NCBI RefSeq assembly: GCF_006170445.1
Contig: NZ_VCNA01000009.1
Coordinates: forward strand, 1 to 64,000
Direction of reading: 5' to 3'
DNA length: 64,000 nt
Origin: Brevibacillus dissolubilis
GTDB lineage: Bacteria; Bacillota; Bacilli; Brevibacillales; Brevibacillaceae
Position numbers and translations under genes: made by a program. Of this stretch, positions 54,514 to 63,389 are shown piece by piece. Numbering within the stretch: the first letter of the stretch is position 1; every line of letters begins with the position of its first letter. The notes beneath the pieces are model-generated. The model saw only the letters and a list, made by a program, of their open reading frames with translations. It was not told the origin of the DNA and ran no database searches.

Positions 54514-56277
54514 TTAATTGCCTCCCTTCTTATTCTGAGAGTAGTCGCGTTTACGTGGCTTAATGAGAGAAACGTCGATATCTTCATAAGAAATATCAGG
54601 AGCAGTAGTAGCCGCATTGTATTTCGCCATGGTGGTCTTCATGAAGTTCTCGTCGTCGCGCTCTGGGAAGTCTGGTTTGTAGTGAGCACCACGGGACTCG
54701 TCACGCTTGAGTGCACCAAGGGTCACGACGCGGGAGAGAACAAGCATGTTCCACAGATGACGGGTGAAGGAAGCACCAGCGTTGCTCCAACGTTGTGTAT
54801 CGTGGATGTTGATTTTTTTCCAACGGTCCATGAGCTCAACGATTTTGTCGTCTGTTTTTTGCAGACGGTCGTTGTAACGTACAACCGTTACGTTGTCAGT
54901 CATCCATTCACCAAGCTCGCGGTGGATGACATATGCGTTTTCGGTACCATCCATTTTGAGGATGCTGTCGTACTTGTCTTGCTCTTTCTTGGTGAAGGAA
55001 TCGAAGAGAGAGCTGGACAGATCGCTGGAGGACTTCTCCAAACCGTTGATATATTCGAGTGCTTTCGGACCTGCAACCATACCGCCGTAGATCGCAGAAA
55101 GCAGAGAGTTCGCACCAAGACGGTTTGCACCGTGTTGAGAATAGTCACACTCACCAGCTGCGAAGAGACCTGGGATGTTGGTCATTTGGTTGTAGTCTAC
55201 CCACATACCGCCCATGGAGTAGTGAACCGCTGGGAAAATACGCATTGGAACTTTGCGCGGGTCTTCCCCAACGAACTTCTCATAGATTTCAATGATCCCG
55301 CCGAGTTTAACGTCGAGTTCTTTCGGATCTTTATGAGAGAGATCCAAATATACCATGTTCTCACCGTTGATCCCAAGCTTCAAATCTACGCAGACATGGA
55401 AAATTTCGCGGGTTGCAATATCGCGCGGAACGAGGTTACCGTACGCAGGATATTTGTCTTCGAGGAAGTACCAAGGCTTACCGTCGCGGTAGGTCCATAC
55501 ACGGCCACCTTCACCACGCGCAGACTCAGACATGAGACGCAGCTTGTCATCGCCTGGGATTGCGGTTGGGTGGATCTGGATGAACTCACCGTTTGCATAG
55601 GTAACGCCTTGTTGGTAAGCAGCGGAAGCAGCCGTACCGGTGTTGATGATGGAGTTGGTCGATTTACCGAAGATGATACCAGGACCACCTGTTGCAAGGA
55701 TAACCGCGTCAGCAGCGAAGGATTTGATCTCGCCGGAACGCATGTTTTGTGCAGTGATACCGCGGCATACGTTGGAATCGTCGAGAACAGCACCGAGGAA
55801 GTCCCAGTATTCATATTTGGTTACGAGACCTTCTGCTTCAAAACGACGAACTTGCTCGTCGAGTGCATACAGAAGCTGTTGACCGGTAGTTGCACCAGCG
55901 AACGCTGTGCGGTGATGCTTGGTTCCCCCGAAACGGCGGAAGTCCAACAGACCCTCTGGCGTACGGTTGAACATAACGCCCATACGGTCCAGCATGTAGA
56001 TGATACCAGGTGCGGCATCACACATTGCTTTTACAGGTGGTTGGTTCGCGAGGAAGTCACCGCCATAGATTGTATCGTCAAAGTGTTCCCAAGTAGAGTC
56101 GCCTTCCCCTTTGGTATTCACCGCACCATTGATACCGCCCTGAGCACAAACGGAGTGAGAGCGTTTTACAGGTACGAGGGAGAAGAGTTCTACCGGTACG
56201 CCTTTTTCAGCCGCTTTGATGGTTGCCATGAGACCGGCCAGGCCACCACCGACAACGATTAATTTACCTTTTGCCAT
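54514..56277 (-). CDS. sdhA: succinate dehydrogenase flavoprotein subunit
   Basis: A 587-residue catalytic subunit oxidising succinate to fumarate. The FAD fold is VVGGGLAGLMA; the covalent FAD histidine is in KRSHSVCAQGGINGA; substrate-site residues lie in HGANRLGANSLLSA and HYSMGG. The length and C-terminal domain are typical of Bacillus SdhA. It is the second gene of sdhCAB. Confidence 0.97.
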   Translation of the reverse strand: MAKGKLIVVGGGLAGLMATIKAAEKGVPVELFSLVPVKRSHSVCAQGGINGAVNTKGEGDSTWEHFDDTIYGGDFLANQPPVKAMCDAAPGIIYMLDRMGVMFNRTPEGLLDFRRFGGTKHHRTAFAGATTGQQLLYALDEQVRRFEAEGLVTKYEYWDFLGAVLDDSNVCRGITAQNMRSGEIKSFAADAVILATGGPGIIFGKSTNSIINTGTAASAAYQQGVTYANGEFIQIHPTAIPGDDKLRLMSESARGEGGRVWTYRDGKPWYFLEDKYPAYGNLVPRDIATREIFHVCVDLKLGINGENMVYLDLSHKDPKELDVKLGGIIEIYEKFVGEDPRKVPMRIFPAVHYSMGGMWVDYNQMTNIPGLFAAGECDYSQHGANRLGANSLLSAIYGGMVAGPKALEYINGLEKSSSDLSSSLFDSFTKKEQDKYDSILKMDGTENAYVIHRELGEWMTDNVTVVRYNDRLQKTDDKIVELMDRWKKINIHDTQRWSNAGASFTRHLWNMLVLSRVVTLGALKRDESRGAHYKPDFPERDDENFMKTTMAKYNAATTAPDISYEDIDVSLIKPRKRDYSQNKKGGN

Positions 56278-56300
56278 GTTTTGTTTCCCCCTATCCTAGA

Positions 56301-56912
56301 TTATGCGAATGCGAGAGCCGCACGTACACCGATGACGGACAGAACCACGAAGATTCCCACTGTCAGGTACGTAGCGAGGCGTTGAGAGCGAGGACCCACT
56401 GTGATACCCCAGTGAACGAGGAATGACCAGATCCCGTTGGACAAGTGGAAAACGGTGGACAGAACACCGAGGATGTAGAAGCCGAGCATCGCTGGGTTGC
56501 TGAGGATTTCGTGCATCATCTCATAACCGACTTCCGCGCCGAGTGCTGCTTGAATGCGAGTCTCGTAAACGTGCCAAGCAACGAAGATCAAGGTGATTAC
56601 ACCTGTGATACGTTGCAAGAGGAACATCCAGTTACGGAAATAACCATAGTTATTTACGTTCTGTTTTCCAAGGAATGCGAGATAAAGTCCGTATACCGCG
56701 TGGAAAAGAAGTGGAATGTAGATAAAACCGAACTCAAGGAAAATAAGGAATGGCGTGCTTTCGATCATTTCGACAACAGAATTGTACGCTTCAGGTCCTT
56801 GTGTTGCCTGATGGTTTGCCGCTAAGTGGAAGATCACGAACAAACCGATTGGGAACAAGCCCAATAGTGTGTGAAGCTTGTGATACAAAAATTGTTTCGT
56901 TGATGCTGCCAT
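56301..56912 (-). CDS. sdhC: succinate dehydrogenase cytochrome b558 subunit
   Basis: A 203-residue membrane anchor with five helices, carrying two haems and the menaquinone sites. HKLHTLLGLFPIGLFVIFHLAAN, FHAVYGLYLAF and TLIFVAWHVYETRIQAALG provide haem-ligand histidines. It is the first gene of the operon, as in Bacillus subtilis. Confidence 0.95.
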   Translation of the reverse strand: MAASTKQFLYHKLHTLLGLFPIGLFVIFHLAANHQATQGPEAYNSVVEMIESTPFLIFLEFGFIYIPLLFHAVYGLYLAFLGKQNVNNYGYFRNWMFLLQRITGVITLIFVAWHVYETRIQAALGAEVGYEMMHEILSNPAMLGFYILGVLSTVFHLSNGIWSFLVHWGITVGPRSQRLATYLTVGIFVVLSVIGVRAALAFA

Positions 56913-57105
56913 GCATGGGTCCCCCCTTCAGTAATCTTGTAACTTGTGTTTCCCTGTCCTTCCATATCCTATCCCAATCGGAAAAAGGTTACACACATTC
57001 CAAGGATACGCTTTCACAAAAAACCTAGTGTTCATAGCGCTTCCCGGGCCGTGCGAATCATGTCGGAATATAGAAGAAAAGTTGTACATTATGTGACCAA
57101 AATTT

Positions 57106-57134
57106 ATTGTACTCCTGTCAGGATAGAGCGTCAA
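57106..57134 (-). promoter_or_regulatory. sigma-A promoter of sdhCAB
   Basis: TTGACG (57134-57129) and TACAAT (57111-57106) on the minus strand with exactly 17 bases between, about 200 bases upstream of sdhC. Confidence 0.65.
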
Positions 57135-57264
57135 GACATGGATAGACTTAATCCATCGTTAGATTAAACATAGTGGGTCACCCCAAATTACGATGATCAG
57201 GCATTTCTACTCTTCTTCTCTCATATTCTAGTAAAAATGCGGTTCAAAGAAAGGGAGATAGCCG

Positions 57265-57735
57265 ATGCCGATGGGAGAGAAGACAGACCAGCTGATCAAC
57301 CTGATTCCAGCCCAGCTGCGTGGTACGATGGAGCAGATGAATATGCCCTATACCGGATATTACTTTTTGCGGGAGACGCTCTCCACCACCATGCTCGGTG
57401 AGAGTGAGGCCCCGATTCTCTATTGGATGGGAAAAGATATCGGAGGCAAAATTCCGATCGACTCACCTGAGGATTTGATTCTGCCGTTCATGCGCCTGGG
57501 ACTTGGCAAATTAGAAGTCGCGGATCAGTCCAAGCAGGAGATTGCGTTTACACTGGATCACTCCCTCTTCGCCCAGCTTCCACAGGATCGTTTACCCAAG
57601 ATGCTTTCGCTTGAAACGGGAATCATCACCGGAGCCATCAGCCAATGGCTTGGACAGCAGGCGGACGGACAGCTGGAAATCCATCAGAATCAGACCCTCA
57701 AAACGTTACAGGCGCATATCCGGGTAGTCTTATAA
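57265..57735 (+). CDS. yslB: YslB-family protein (DUF2507)
   Basis: A 156-residue cytosolic protein of the V4R-like DUF2507 family: YYFLRETLSTTMLGESEAPILYWMGKDIG, FMRLGLGKLEV and a C-terminal LETGIITGAISQWL. GGGAG precedes the ATG. It is divergent from sdhCAB, a neighbourhood conserved in Bacillus. The function is unknown; the fold suggests small-ligand binding. Confidence 0.85.
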   Translation: MPMGEKTDQLINLIPAQLRGTMEQMNMPYTGYYFLRETLSTTMLGESEAPILYWMGKDIGGKIPIDSPEDLILPFMRLGLGKLEVADQSKQEIAFTLDHSLFAQLPQDRLPKMLSLETGIITGAISQWLGQQADGQLEIHQNQTLKTLQAHIRVVL

Positions 57736-57772
57736 TCTGAGCCTGCCTAGGTGTCTTTGCCTGCATGCGAAT

Positions 57773-57800
57773 AAGCCGACATCCCTGTGTCGGCTTTTTT
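57773..57800 (+). terminator. terminator after yslB
   Basis: AAGCCGACA (57773-57781) pairs with TGTCGGCTT (57788-57796), followed by TTTT. Confidence 0.85.
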
Positions 57801-57825
57801 GCTGCTCACTTGGCCGCTGTAGCTG

Positions 57826-58890
57826 TTATTTAAAATAGGGTGCGATAATCTTCCCCATTTTCTGAAACTCTACCAGAAAGCCGTCATGACCGTATTTGGA
57901 ATCGATCTGGTAGTAGTCTACCTCTACCCCGTGTGATCTCATCAGCTGGGCCATCTCCTCTTGATGCTCCAGCGGGTACAGCAGGTCATTGGTGATCCCA
58001 ATACAGACTACCTTGGCGCGTACGCGTGACAAAGCCTGCTCGATCCCACCGCGTCCACGGCCGATGTCATGCGTATCCATCGCTTTGAGCAGATAGAGAT
58101 AGCTGTTGGCGTCGAAGCGCTCCACCAGCTTCTCCCCTTGATAGCGCAGATAGCTCTCAATCTGAAAGGTCGTCTCAAACAGATGTCCGCTGTTGTTCTC
58201 TGCATACAGACTGCGCCCGAAGCGCTCCTCAAACAGCTCTGCCGTCCGGTAGGTGACCATCCCAAGCATCCGTGCAACAGACAAGCCCTTCTTCGGCCCT
58301 GGTCCCGGATAGTAATGCCCTCCCTGCCAGTCTGGGTCGCTCGTAATCGCCTGTCTGCCGATATCGTTGTAGGCAATCGAGATCGCCGACAGGCGGGAAC
58401 AGGTAGCAAGCGGCATAGCCAGTTGCATTATGTCAGGATACTCAACAGCCCATTCGTACACCTGCATGCCCCCCATGGAGCCGCCAATCACCGCATACAG
58501 CCGCTTAACGCCCAGTGCTTCCACCAGCCTGCGCTGGGCACGCACCATGTCACGTACTGTCACGACCGGAAAAGAAGCGCCATACGGCTCCCCTGTCGCC
58601 GGATTGATGCTCGCAGGCCCTGTAGAGCCATAACAGCCTCCCAGCACGTTGCTGCAAATGATAAAATATTCACTTGTATCAATCGGCATGCCGGGGCCAA
58701 TCAAACCCTCCCACCAGCCTGCTTTTTGTTCGTCTCCGACCGCATAAGCATCACCAGTCAGCGCGTGACAGACAAAGATGGCGTTATTTTTTTCCTCATC
58801 ATAGGTGCCGTATGTAGCATAGGCGATTTCGATTTCTCTCAACACTTCTCCTGATTCCAGTTCGAGATCACCAATGATTACCTTTTCCAC
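57826..58890 (-). CDS. metX: homoserine O-acetyltransferase
   Basis: A 354-residue alpha/beta-hydrolase-fold enzyme acylating homoserine for methionine synthesis. The nucleophile elbow is GGSMGGMQ (Ser), with NPATGEPYGASFP and the catalytic Asp (ITNDLLYP) and His (KYGHDGFL). The start is GTG 58890 (VEKVIIGDLELESGE) behind GGAGGGAGAC. A frame running on to 59019 is not coding; it reads through the SAM riboswitch and its terminator. Expression is therefore repressed by S-adenosylmethionine. True acyl donor (acetyl- or succinyl-CoA) needs assay. Confidence 0.93.
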   Translation of the reverse strand: MEKVIIGDLELESGEVLREIEIAYATYGTYDEEKNNAIFVCHALTGDAYAVGDEQKAGWWEGLIGPGMPIDTSEYFIICSNVLGGCYGSTGPASINPATGEPYGASFPVVTVRDMVRAQRRLVEALGVKRLYAVIGGSMGGMQVYEWAVEYPDIMQLAMPLATCSRLSAISIAYNDIGRQAITSDPDWQGGHYYPGPGPKKGLSVARMLGMVTYRTAELFEERFGRSLYAENNSGHLFETTFQIESYLRYQGEKLVERFDANSYLYLLKAMDTHDIGRGRGGIEQALSRVRAKVVCIGITNDLLYPLEHQEEMAQLMRSHGVEVDYYQIDSKYGHDGFLVEFQKMGKIIAPYFK

Positions 58891-58913
58891 TTGTCTCCCT
58901 CCACATCCCAATG

Positions 58914-58949
58914 TAAAAAACCCCTCTTCCGTCAAGACAGAAGAGGGGA
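58914..58949 (-). terminator. SAM-riboswitch terminator
   Basis: CCCCTCTTC (58921-58929) pairs with GAAGAGGGG (58940-58948), with a minus-strand T run (58915-58920), 24 bases upstream of the metX start. Confidence 0.88.
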
Positions 58950-58975
58950 GCTGGTCGATAATCACAGGGGTCCCG

Positions 58976-59083
58976 CTCTTATCTGCCAGACGAAAAAATA
59001 CGTCTGCTGGATTTAGCACCTCTCCGCCTATGCGGGGTTGCCGGGTTTCATCGGGCCAGTCCCTCCACCACTCTCGATAAGAG
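58976..59083 (-). promoter_or_regulatory. SAM-I (S-box) riboswitch controlling metX
   Basis: The minus-strand RNA has P1 CUCUUAUC/GAUAAGAG, the GAGAGUGGUGGAGGGACUGG core, GAUGAAACCCGGCAACC, and AGGUGCUAAAUCC leading back to P1. All conserved S-box blocks are present. SAM binding would free the downstream terminator to form. Confidence 0.95.
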
Positions 59084-59148
59084 AACCAATTTTTACATTG
59101 AGTACATCATAGCTTGCAGAGACAGACCTGTCAAGGACTGGCTATCAA

Positions 59149-59655
59149 TTACAGACCATGCACCACAGCTGTCTCCTCTACATCCAGACCAAAAGCCGTG
59201 TGCAGTGTGCGTACAGCAAGCTCGGTATACTCTTCCGGCACCACGCAGGATACCTTGATGTCAGACGTGGATACCATTTTGATTGGAATGCCGACATCCG
59301 CCAATTGACGGAACATCTGTGCCGCTACACCCGGATTAGAGATCATGCCAGCACCGACGATGGATACCTTCGCCAAGTCTTTTACATGCAAAATCTCTCG
59401 GTAGCCGAGCTGCTCCTTGTTGGCTGCCAGTGTCTCCAGTGCTTTTGGCAGTTCATCAGAGGATACACTGAATGATATGTTGGTTTCATCAGACTCATAC
59501 GAACTCTGAATAATAATATCTACGTTGACTTTGGCATCCGCCAGTGTATTGAACAGACGGGACAACGTACCCACTTTGGCAGCCATACCTGCTACCGTAA
59601 TTTTTGCTACATCTTCGTCATGAGCGACACCGCTTACCACTCTTCCTGTTTCCAT
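59149..59655 (-). CDS. lysC: aspartokinase beta subunit from internal start in lysC
   Basis: Inside lysC, ATG 59655 (METGRVVSGVAHDED) is preceded by a full GGAGGAGG 8 bases upstream. A 168-residue in-frame product made of the two ACT domains would result. Bacillus subtilis aspartokinase II is an alpha2beta2 enzyme whose beta chain arises just this way. Here the call rests on the ribosome binding site and position. Confidence 0.75.
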   Translation of the reverse strand: METGRVVSGVAHDEDVAKITVAGMAAKVGTLSRLFNTLADAKVNVDIIIQSSYESDETNISFSVSSDELPKALETLAANKEQLGYREILHVKDLAKVSIVGAGMISNPGVAAQMFRQLADVGIPIKMVSTSDIKVSCVVPEEYTELAVRTLHTAFGLDVEETAVVHGL

Positions 59656-60390
59656 GTTTGCTGCCTCCTCCACATAAGTACCTTCTTCATCTGTAAAGCT
59701 GGAACGCACGACCAGACGCACGCCGAATTTTTTCGCCACTTCTACGGAACGCGGATGCAATACACCTGCACCGAGATTCGCCAGCTCCAGCATTTCGTCA
59801 TAGGAAATCGAGTTGAGCTTTTGTGCTGATTTTACCACGCGCGGATCTGCCGTGAATACGCCGGACACGTCTGTGAAAATCTCGCATTTATCCGCACCGA
59901 GGCTGGCTGCCAGCGCTACCGCTGTCGTATCGGAGCCACCGCGGCCCAGTGTCGTGATCTCACCCTCGGCAGAGATGCCCTGAAAGCCTGCGACGATCAC
60001 CACGCGTCCCTGTGCCAGATGGTTGCGGATACGGTCGTTCCCGATCTTTTCGATTCTAGCTTTGCCGTGGACAGACTCTGTCGTGATGCCCGCCTGCCAG
60101 CCGGTGAGAGAGACCGCGTCACAGCCTTTTTGCTGCAGCGCCATCGCAAGCATCGCGATGGAGACCTGCTCCCCTGTTGTCACCAGCATATCGAGTTCGC
60201 GTGCAGACGGTTGTGCGGAGATTTCTTTTGCCATATTGATCAGCACGTCTGTGGACTTGCCCATCGCAGAGACGACGATTACCATGTCATGTCCCTGCTG
60301 TCTATAAGAAATGATCCGGTCAGCCACACGCATAATCCGTTCCGTCGTGCCAACCGAAGTACCACCAAATTTTTGTACAATCACGCCCAT
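59149..60390 (-). CDS. lysC: aspartate kinase (lysine-sensitive type), alpha subunit
   Basis: A 413-residue enzyme phosphorylating aspartate, the first step to lysine, methionine, threonine and diaminopimelate. VQKFGGTSVG (ATP/Asp site), LVTTGEQVSIAMLA and TTLGRGGSDTTAVALAA are kinase motifs; two ACT domains occupy residues from about 265. The length and the internal start (next entry) match Bacillus LysC (aspartokinase II). The leader carries a lysine riboswitch, so lysine controls it at the RNA level and presumably through the ACT domains. Confidence 0.96.
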   Translation of the reverse strand: MGVIVQKFGGTSVGTTERIMRVADRIISYRQQGHDMVIVVSAMGKSTDVLINMAKEISAQPSARELDMLVTTGEQVSIAMLAMALQQKGCDAVSLTGWQAGITTESVHGKARIEKIGNDRIRNHLAQGRVVIVAGFQGISAEGEITTLGRGGSDTTAVALAASLGADKCEIFTDVSGVFTADPRVVKSAQKLNSISYDEMLELANLGAGVLHPRSVEVAKKFGVRLVVRSSFTDEEGTYVEEAANMETGRVVSGVAHDEDVAKITVAGMAAKVGTLSRLFNTLADAKVNVDIIIQSSYESDETNISFSVSSDELPKALETLAANKEQLGYREILHVKDLAKVSIVGAGMISNPGVAAQMFRQLADVGIPIKMVSTSDIKVSCVVPEEYTELAVRTLHTAFGLDVEETAVVHGL

Positions 60391-60473
60391 TGTTGTTTTC
60401 TCTCCTCTGCTATCCTTCTTTTCTATTTTGGCACCAAGTCCTGACAGCTACTCGGTTTTTCTATTTTTTTGCA

Positions 60474-60513
60474 TCAAAAAAGGCACCGACAAGGTAGTCC
60501 CCTGCCGATGCCT
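60474..60513 (-). terminator. lysine-riboswitch terminator
   Basis: On the minus strand AGGCATCGGCA pairs with TGTCGGTGCCT, followed by TTTTTT (plus-strand As 60475-60480). It lies between the L-box aptamer and the lysC start. Confidence 0.85.
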
Positions 60514-60579
60514 GTTATAGACATACGTGGTCTCCTCCTCCCCTAAAAGCTCTCGCAAAAGACGAAACCGTCCAATGCG

Positions 60580-60764
60580 GTGAGATAGCACTCCATCCAG
60601 TGATTGGGTAATCTCTGGATGACAGTCCTGCGCTTGTTCAACGCAGACCCAGCACGTGAAGCATCGGGTTGCTTCAGGCACTTCGGCGAATTCCCCTTTC
60701 CCCACTCCGTCATCGACACCCGTGTCTACGGAAGGTACTCTTGGTTTTCGCGCCTCTACCTCAC
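60580..60764 (-). promoter_or_regulatory. lysine riboswitch (L-box) controlling lysC
   Basis: The minus-strand RNA shows GUGAGGUAGAGGCGC at P1/P2, then CAAGAGUA. It continues with GGGGAAAGGGG...GCCGAAGUG, GGGUCUGCGUUGAAC, CAGGACUGUCA and a closing GGAGUGCUAUCUCAC. The five-helix L-box layout is complete. Lysine binding should favour the terminator. Confidence 0.95.
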
Positions 60765-60808
60765 TCCTTTTTCACGGGAAGTGAGGTGTCATATTCAGTT
60801 CGTTAGCG

Positions 60809-60838
60809 ATTATAGCATGCATGGTTGTGCATGTTCAA
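60809..60838 (-). promoter_or_regulatory. sigma-A promoter of lysC leader
   Basis: TTGAAC (60838-60833) and TATAAT (60814-60809) on the minus strand, 18 bases apart, 45 bases before the riboswitch. Confidence 0.75.
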
Positions 60839-60933
60839 GACTAATTTATGCAAAAAGAAAACCACTGTAACTGGTACAATGGTGGAAAAAGCTGTTGTAT
60901 TCGTATGATCAAGGTGAAAAAGGGAGAATGTCT

Positions 60934-61788
60934 ATGTCCACTCTATCCATTAATCGTCCTGTCGCACTCGTGACAGGCAGCTCCAGCGGCTTCGGCCTGC
61001 TCGCAAGCATTGCATTGGCCCAGGAAGGCTATCAGGTCATCGCCACGATGCGCAATCCTGCCAGGAAAACGGCGCTCGTCTCAAAAGCGCGGGAAGCAGG
61101 TGTAGAAGCATCCATCGACATCATCGAACTGGACGTAACCCACCACGCACAGGTCAAACAGGTCGTCAACCATGTCGTCCAACACTACGGCAGAATCGAC
61201 CTGCTGCTCAACAACGCAGGCTTTGCGGCAGGCGGCTTCATCGAGGAGATTCCGATGGAGATGTGGCGCGAGCAGTTTGAGACCAACTTTTTCGGTGTGG
61301 TGGCAGTTACCCAAGCCGTGCTCCCCCATATGCGCGAGGCCCAATCTGGGCTGATCCTCACGCTTGGCAGCATCAGCGGACTTTTCGGATTTCCCAGCCT
61401 GGGTCCCTATGTTTCTTCCAAACACGCCATCGAAGGCTTCTGTGAGTCTCTCCGGCTGGAGATGAATCCATACGGTGTCAAAGTCGTTCTGATCGAGCCA
61501 GGATCGTATCAGACAGATATATGGAATAAGAGCTTAGAACAAGTAGAAAAACCAATCGACTCCCCCTACACCTCTCAGATGGAGCGGATCATACAGTCCG
61601 TGAAACAGACGGCAGCCACAGCATCGGACCCGCAAGAAGTCATTGGTCAAATCATCAGAATTGTTCGCACGCCCAATCCAAGATTACGTTATATCGTAGG
61701 CAAAGGGACAAAGACCATGCTGTTTTTCAAAAGAATCTTACCTTGGAAATGGATCGAGCAAATCGTTACCAGACAAATAGGCAGGTAG
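60934..61788 (+). CDS. short-chain dehydrogenase/reductase
   Basis: A 284-residue classical SDR: VTGSSSGFG (TGxxxGxG cofactor loop), ELDVTHH, NNAGFAAGG, catalytic Ser in SISGLFG, Tyr-x-x-x-Lys as YVSSK and a post-core VLIEPGSYQTD. It is probably NADP-dependent on a steroid-, retinol- or ketone-like substrate; specificity is not predictable. ATG 60934 has GGGAG 7 bases upstream; earlier ATG/TTG options sit too close to it. It is divergent from lysC. Confidence 0.85.
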   Translation: MSTLSINRPVALVTGSSSGFGLLASIALAQEGYQVIATMRNPARKTALVSKAREAGVEASIDIIELDVTHHAQVKQVVNHVVQHYGRIDLLLNNAGFAAGGFIEEIPMEMWREQFETNFFGVVAVTQAVLPHMREAQSGLILTLGSISGLFGFPSLGPYVSSKHAIEGFCESLRLEMNPYGVKVVLIEPGSYQTDIWNKSLEQVEKPIDSPYTSQMERIIQSVKQTAATASDPQEVIGQIIRIVRTPNPRLRYIVGKGTKTMLFFKRILPWKWIEQIVTRQIGR

Positions 61789-61872
61789 AGACAAACTCCA
61801 TATAGCTTCAAATGGGATAAAAATCTAATCCAGTGAAAAAATAACCAAAAATAATCAAAGGAAGGTTTTGGG

Positions 61873-63369
61873 GTGAGGAATATGAGATTGGTGAAGAGAA
61901 TCATGCAGCTGCTTCAAGAACAGCCAGTCGCAGTTGCCCCCCCAGTTGAACAGACGGAAGAAGTCATTCCCCCCTCCCTCGATCATACCTTAGATCAGTT
62001 TACGGATTGCGCTGACTTGGTTCATCGAAGTTTCCCTAAGGCTAACCTGGATGTCGTTTACTTCGCGTTTTTAGTGGGCAACGATGAGTTTCTTCGGGAC
62101 ATTGCGATGCCCTTTTCTGATGTAACCGAAAGTGAAGCTGCCCTTCGCCTCACTCAATCACAATACATGCCAGTGAATAACTCCAAGGATTGCATCAAAG
62201 GAATACTGAACGGAAAAGCGGCTATTTTTTTTCAAGATGTCGCCTTTCTCGTTGATATTTCCCATCCAATCGGCCGATCAATTGCCCAGTCTGAAACAGA
62301 AACCGTGATCACAGGTCCGCATGATGGATTCGTGGAAAATCTCGTGCATAACCTAAGTGTCGTGCGCAGGAGAATCAAAAGCTCTCATGTAAAAACCGTT
62401 ACGCTCGAGGTAGGAGAAGTCTCTAAGACGATTGTTGTCTTGGTGTATATGGAAGATATCGTTGATATGAGTTTTGTCCAGATGCTTAGGGATCGTATCC
62501 AACAAATTGAAGTGGATTCCGTATTTGAAACCAATCAATTAGTACAACTCATCGACGATAATCCTAACTCGTTATTTCCACAATTCATGACAACCGAACG
62601 GCCTGATGCCATCTGCTCAAAAATCGTGGCAGGTCGAGTTGCTTGCTTCGTAGAAGGGAGTCCGTCGGCATTTAGCTGCCCCACCTCCTTCTTTGAGTTT
62701 TTCTCTTCCCCGGATGATTACTATCAGCGTTGGCAATTAGGCACTGCACTGCGGATTTTGCGGATCATTGGATTCTTGATCACGATGATCTTCACAGCCT
62801 TGTATGTATCTGTAACCACCTTTCATTATGAAATGATTCCTCATACCATGCTGCTCAATCTGACTGAATCCAGGAGCAAGGTTCCTTTTCCTCCCTTGGT
62901 GGAAGCGATCATGATGGAGACGACCATCGAATTGCTTCGGGAAGCCGGAGCCAGACTTCCCAGCAAAATTGGACAAACGATCGGGATCGTCGGCGGGATC
63001 GTTATTGGCCAAGCCGCTGTGCAGGCAGGCTTTACCAGCAATATCCTCATTATCGCCGTTGCTTTGTCTGCGATCGCTTCTTTCGTCATTCCCAGCTACC
63101 TCATGAGTGCCTCTATCCGTCTGATCCGGTTTGGCATCATCTTTTTAGCTGGCATCTTAGGCAACTTTGGGATCATCGTAGGAGTCGGGCTCGTAGTCAT
63201 TCATTTATCCGGCATAACGAATATGGGGACTTCCTATCTGACCCCGATTGCACCTATTAGCACGTATGACTGGCTGGATACATTTGCCCGCGGCCCGTTC
63301 TGGAGCCTGCGGAAGCGGCCTTCTCAAGCCAGAACGAATAACGAAGTGAAAAGCAGACCGCGGAAATAA
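61873..63369 (+). CDS. spore germination protein GerAA family (second receptor)
   Basis: A 498-residue A subunit. A charged, Pro-rich N-terminus precedes the soluble domain with GPHDGFVENLVHNLSVVRRRIKS and GRVACFVEGSPSAF. The membrane helices (ALRILRIIGFLITMIFTALYVSV) and ARLPSKIGQTIGIVGGIVIGQAAV follow. GTG 61873 has AAGGAAGG 7 bases upstream; ATG 61882 is the alternative. It begins a second gerA-type operon and is clearly divergent in sequence from the receptor at 16.3 kb. Confidence 0.92.
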   Translation: MRNMRLVKRIMQLLQEQPVAVAPPVEQTEEVIPPSLDHTLDQFTDCADLVHRSFPKANLDVVYFAFLVGNDEFLRDIAMPFSDVTESEAALRLTQSQYMPVNNSKDCIKGILNGKAAIFFQDVAFLVDISHPIGRSIAQSETETVITGPHDGFVENLVHNLSVVRRRIKSSHVKTVTLEVGEVSKTIVVLVYMEDIVDMSFVQMLRDRIQQIEVDSVFETNQLVQLIDDNPNSLFPQFMTTERPDAICSKIVAGRVACFVEGSPSAFSCPTSFFEFFSSPDDYYQRWQLGTALRILRIIGFLITMIFTALYVSVTTFHYEMIPHTMLLNLTESRSKVPFPPLVEAIMMETTIELLREAGARLPSKIGQTIGIVGGIVIGQAAVQAGFTSNILIIAVALSAIASFVIPSYLMSASIRLIRFGIIFLAGILGNFGIIVGVGLVVIHLSGITNMGTSYLTPIAPISTYDWLDTFARGPFWSLRKRPSQARTNNEVKSRPRK

Positions 63370-63389
63370 GCAGAAATGGTGGTGATGTC

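Noticed and set aside
54682-56262. 526-residue plus-strand frame antisense to sdhA
   Set aside because: A shadow of the highly conserved sdhA. There is no ribosome binding site or family match.
58891-59019. N-terminal extension of metX
   Set aside because: The DNA is the SAM riboswitch and terminator, and the extension has no relation to MetX.
60448-60705. 85-residue minus-strand frame upstream of lysC
   Set aside because: It lies within the lysine riboswitch and its terminator; the RNA structure explains the sequence.
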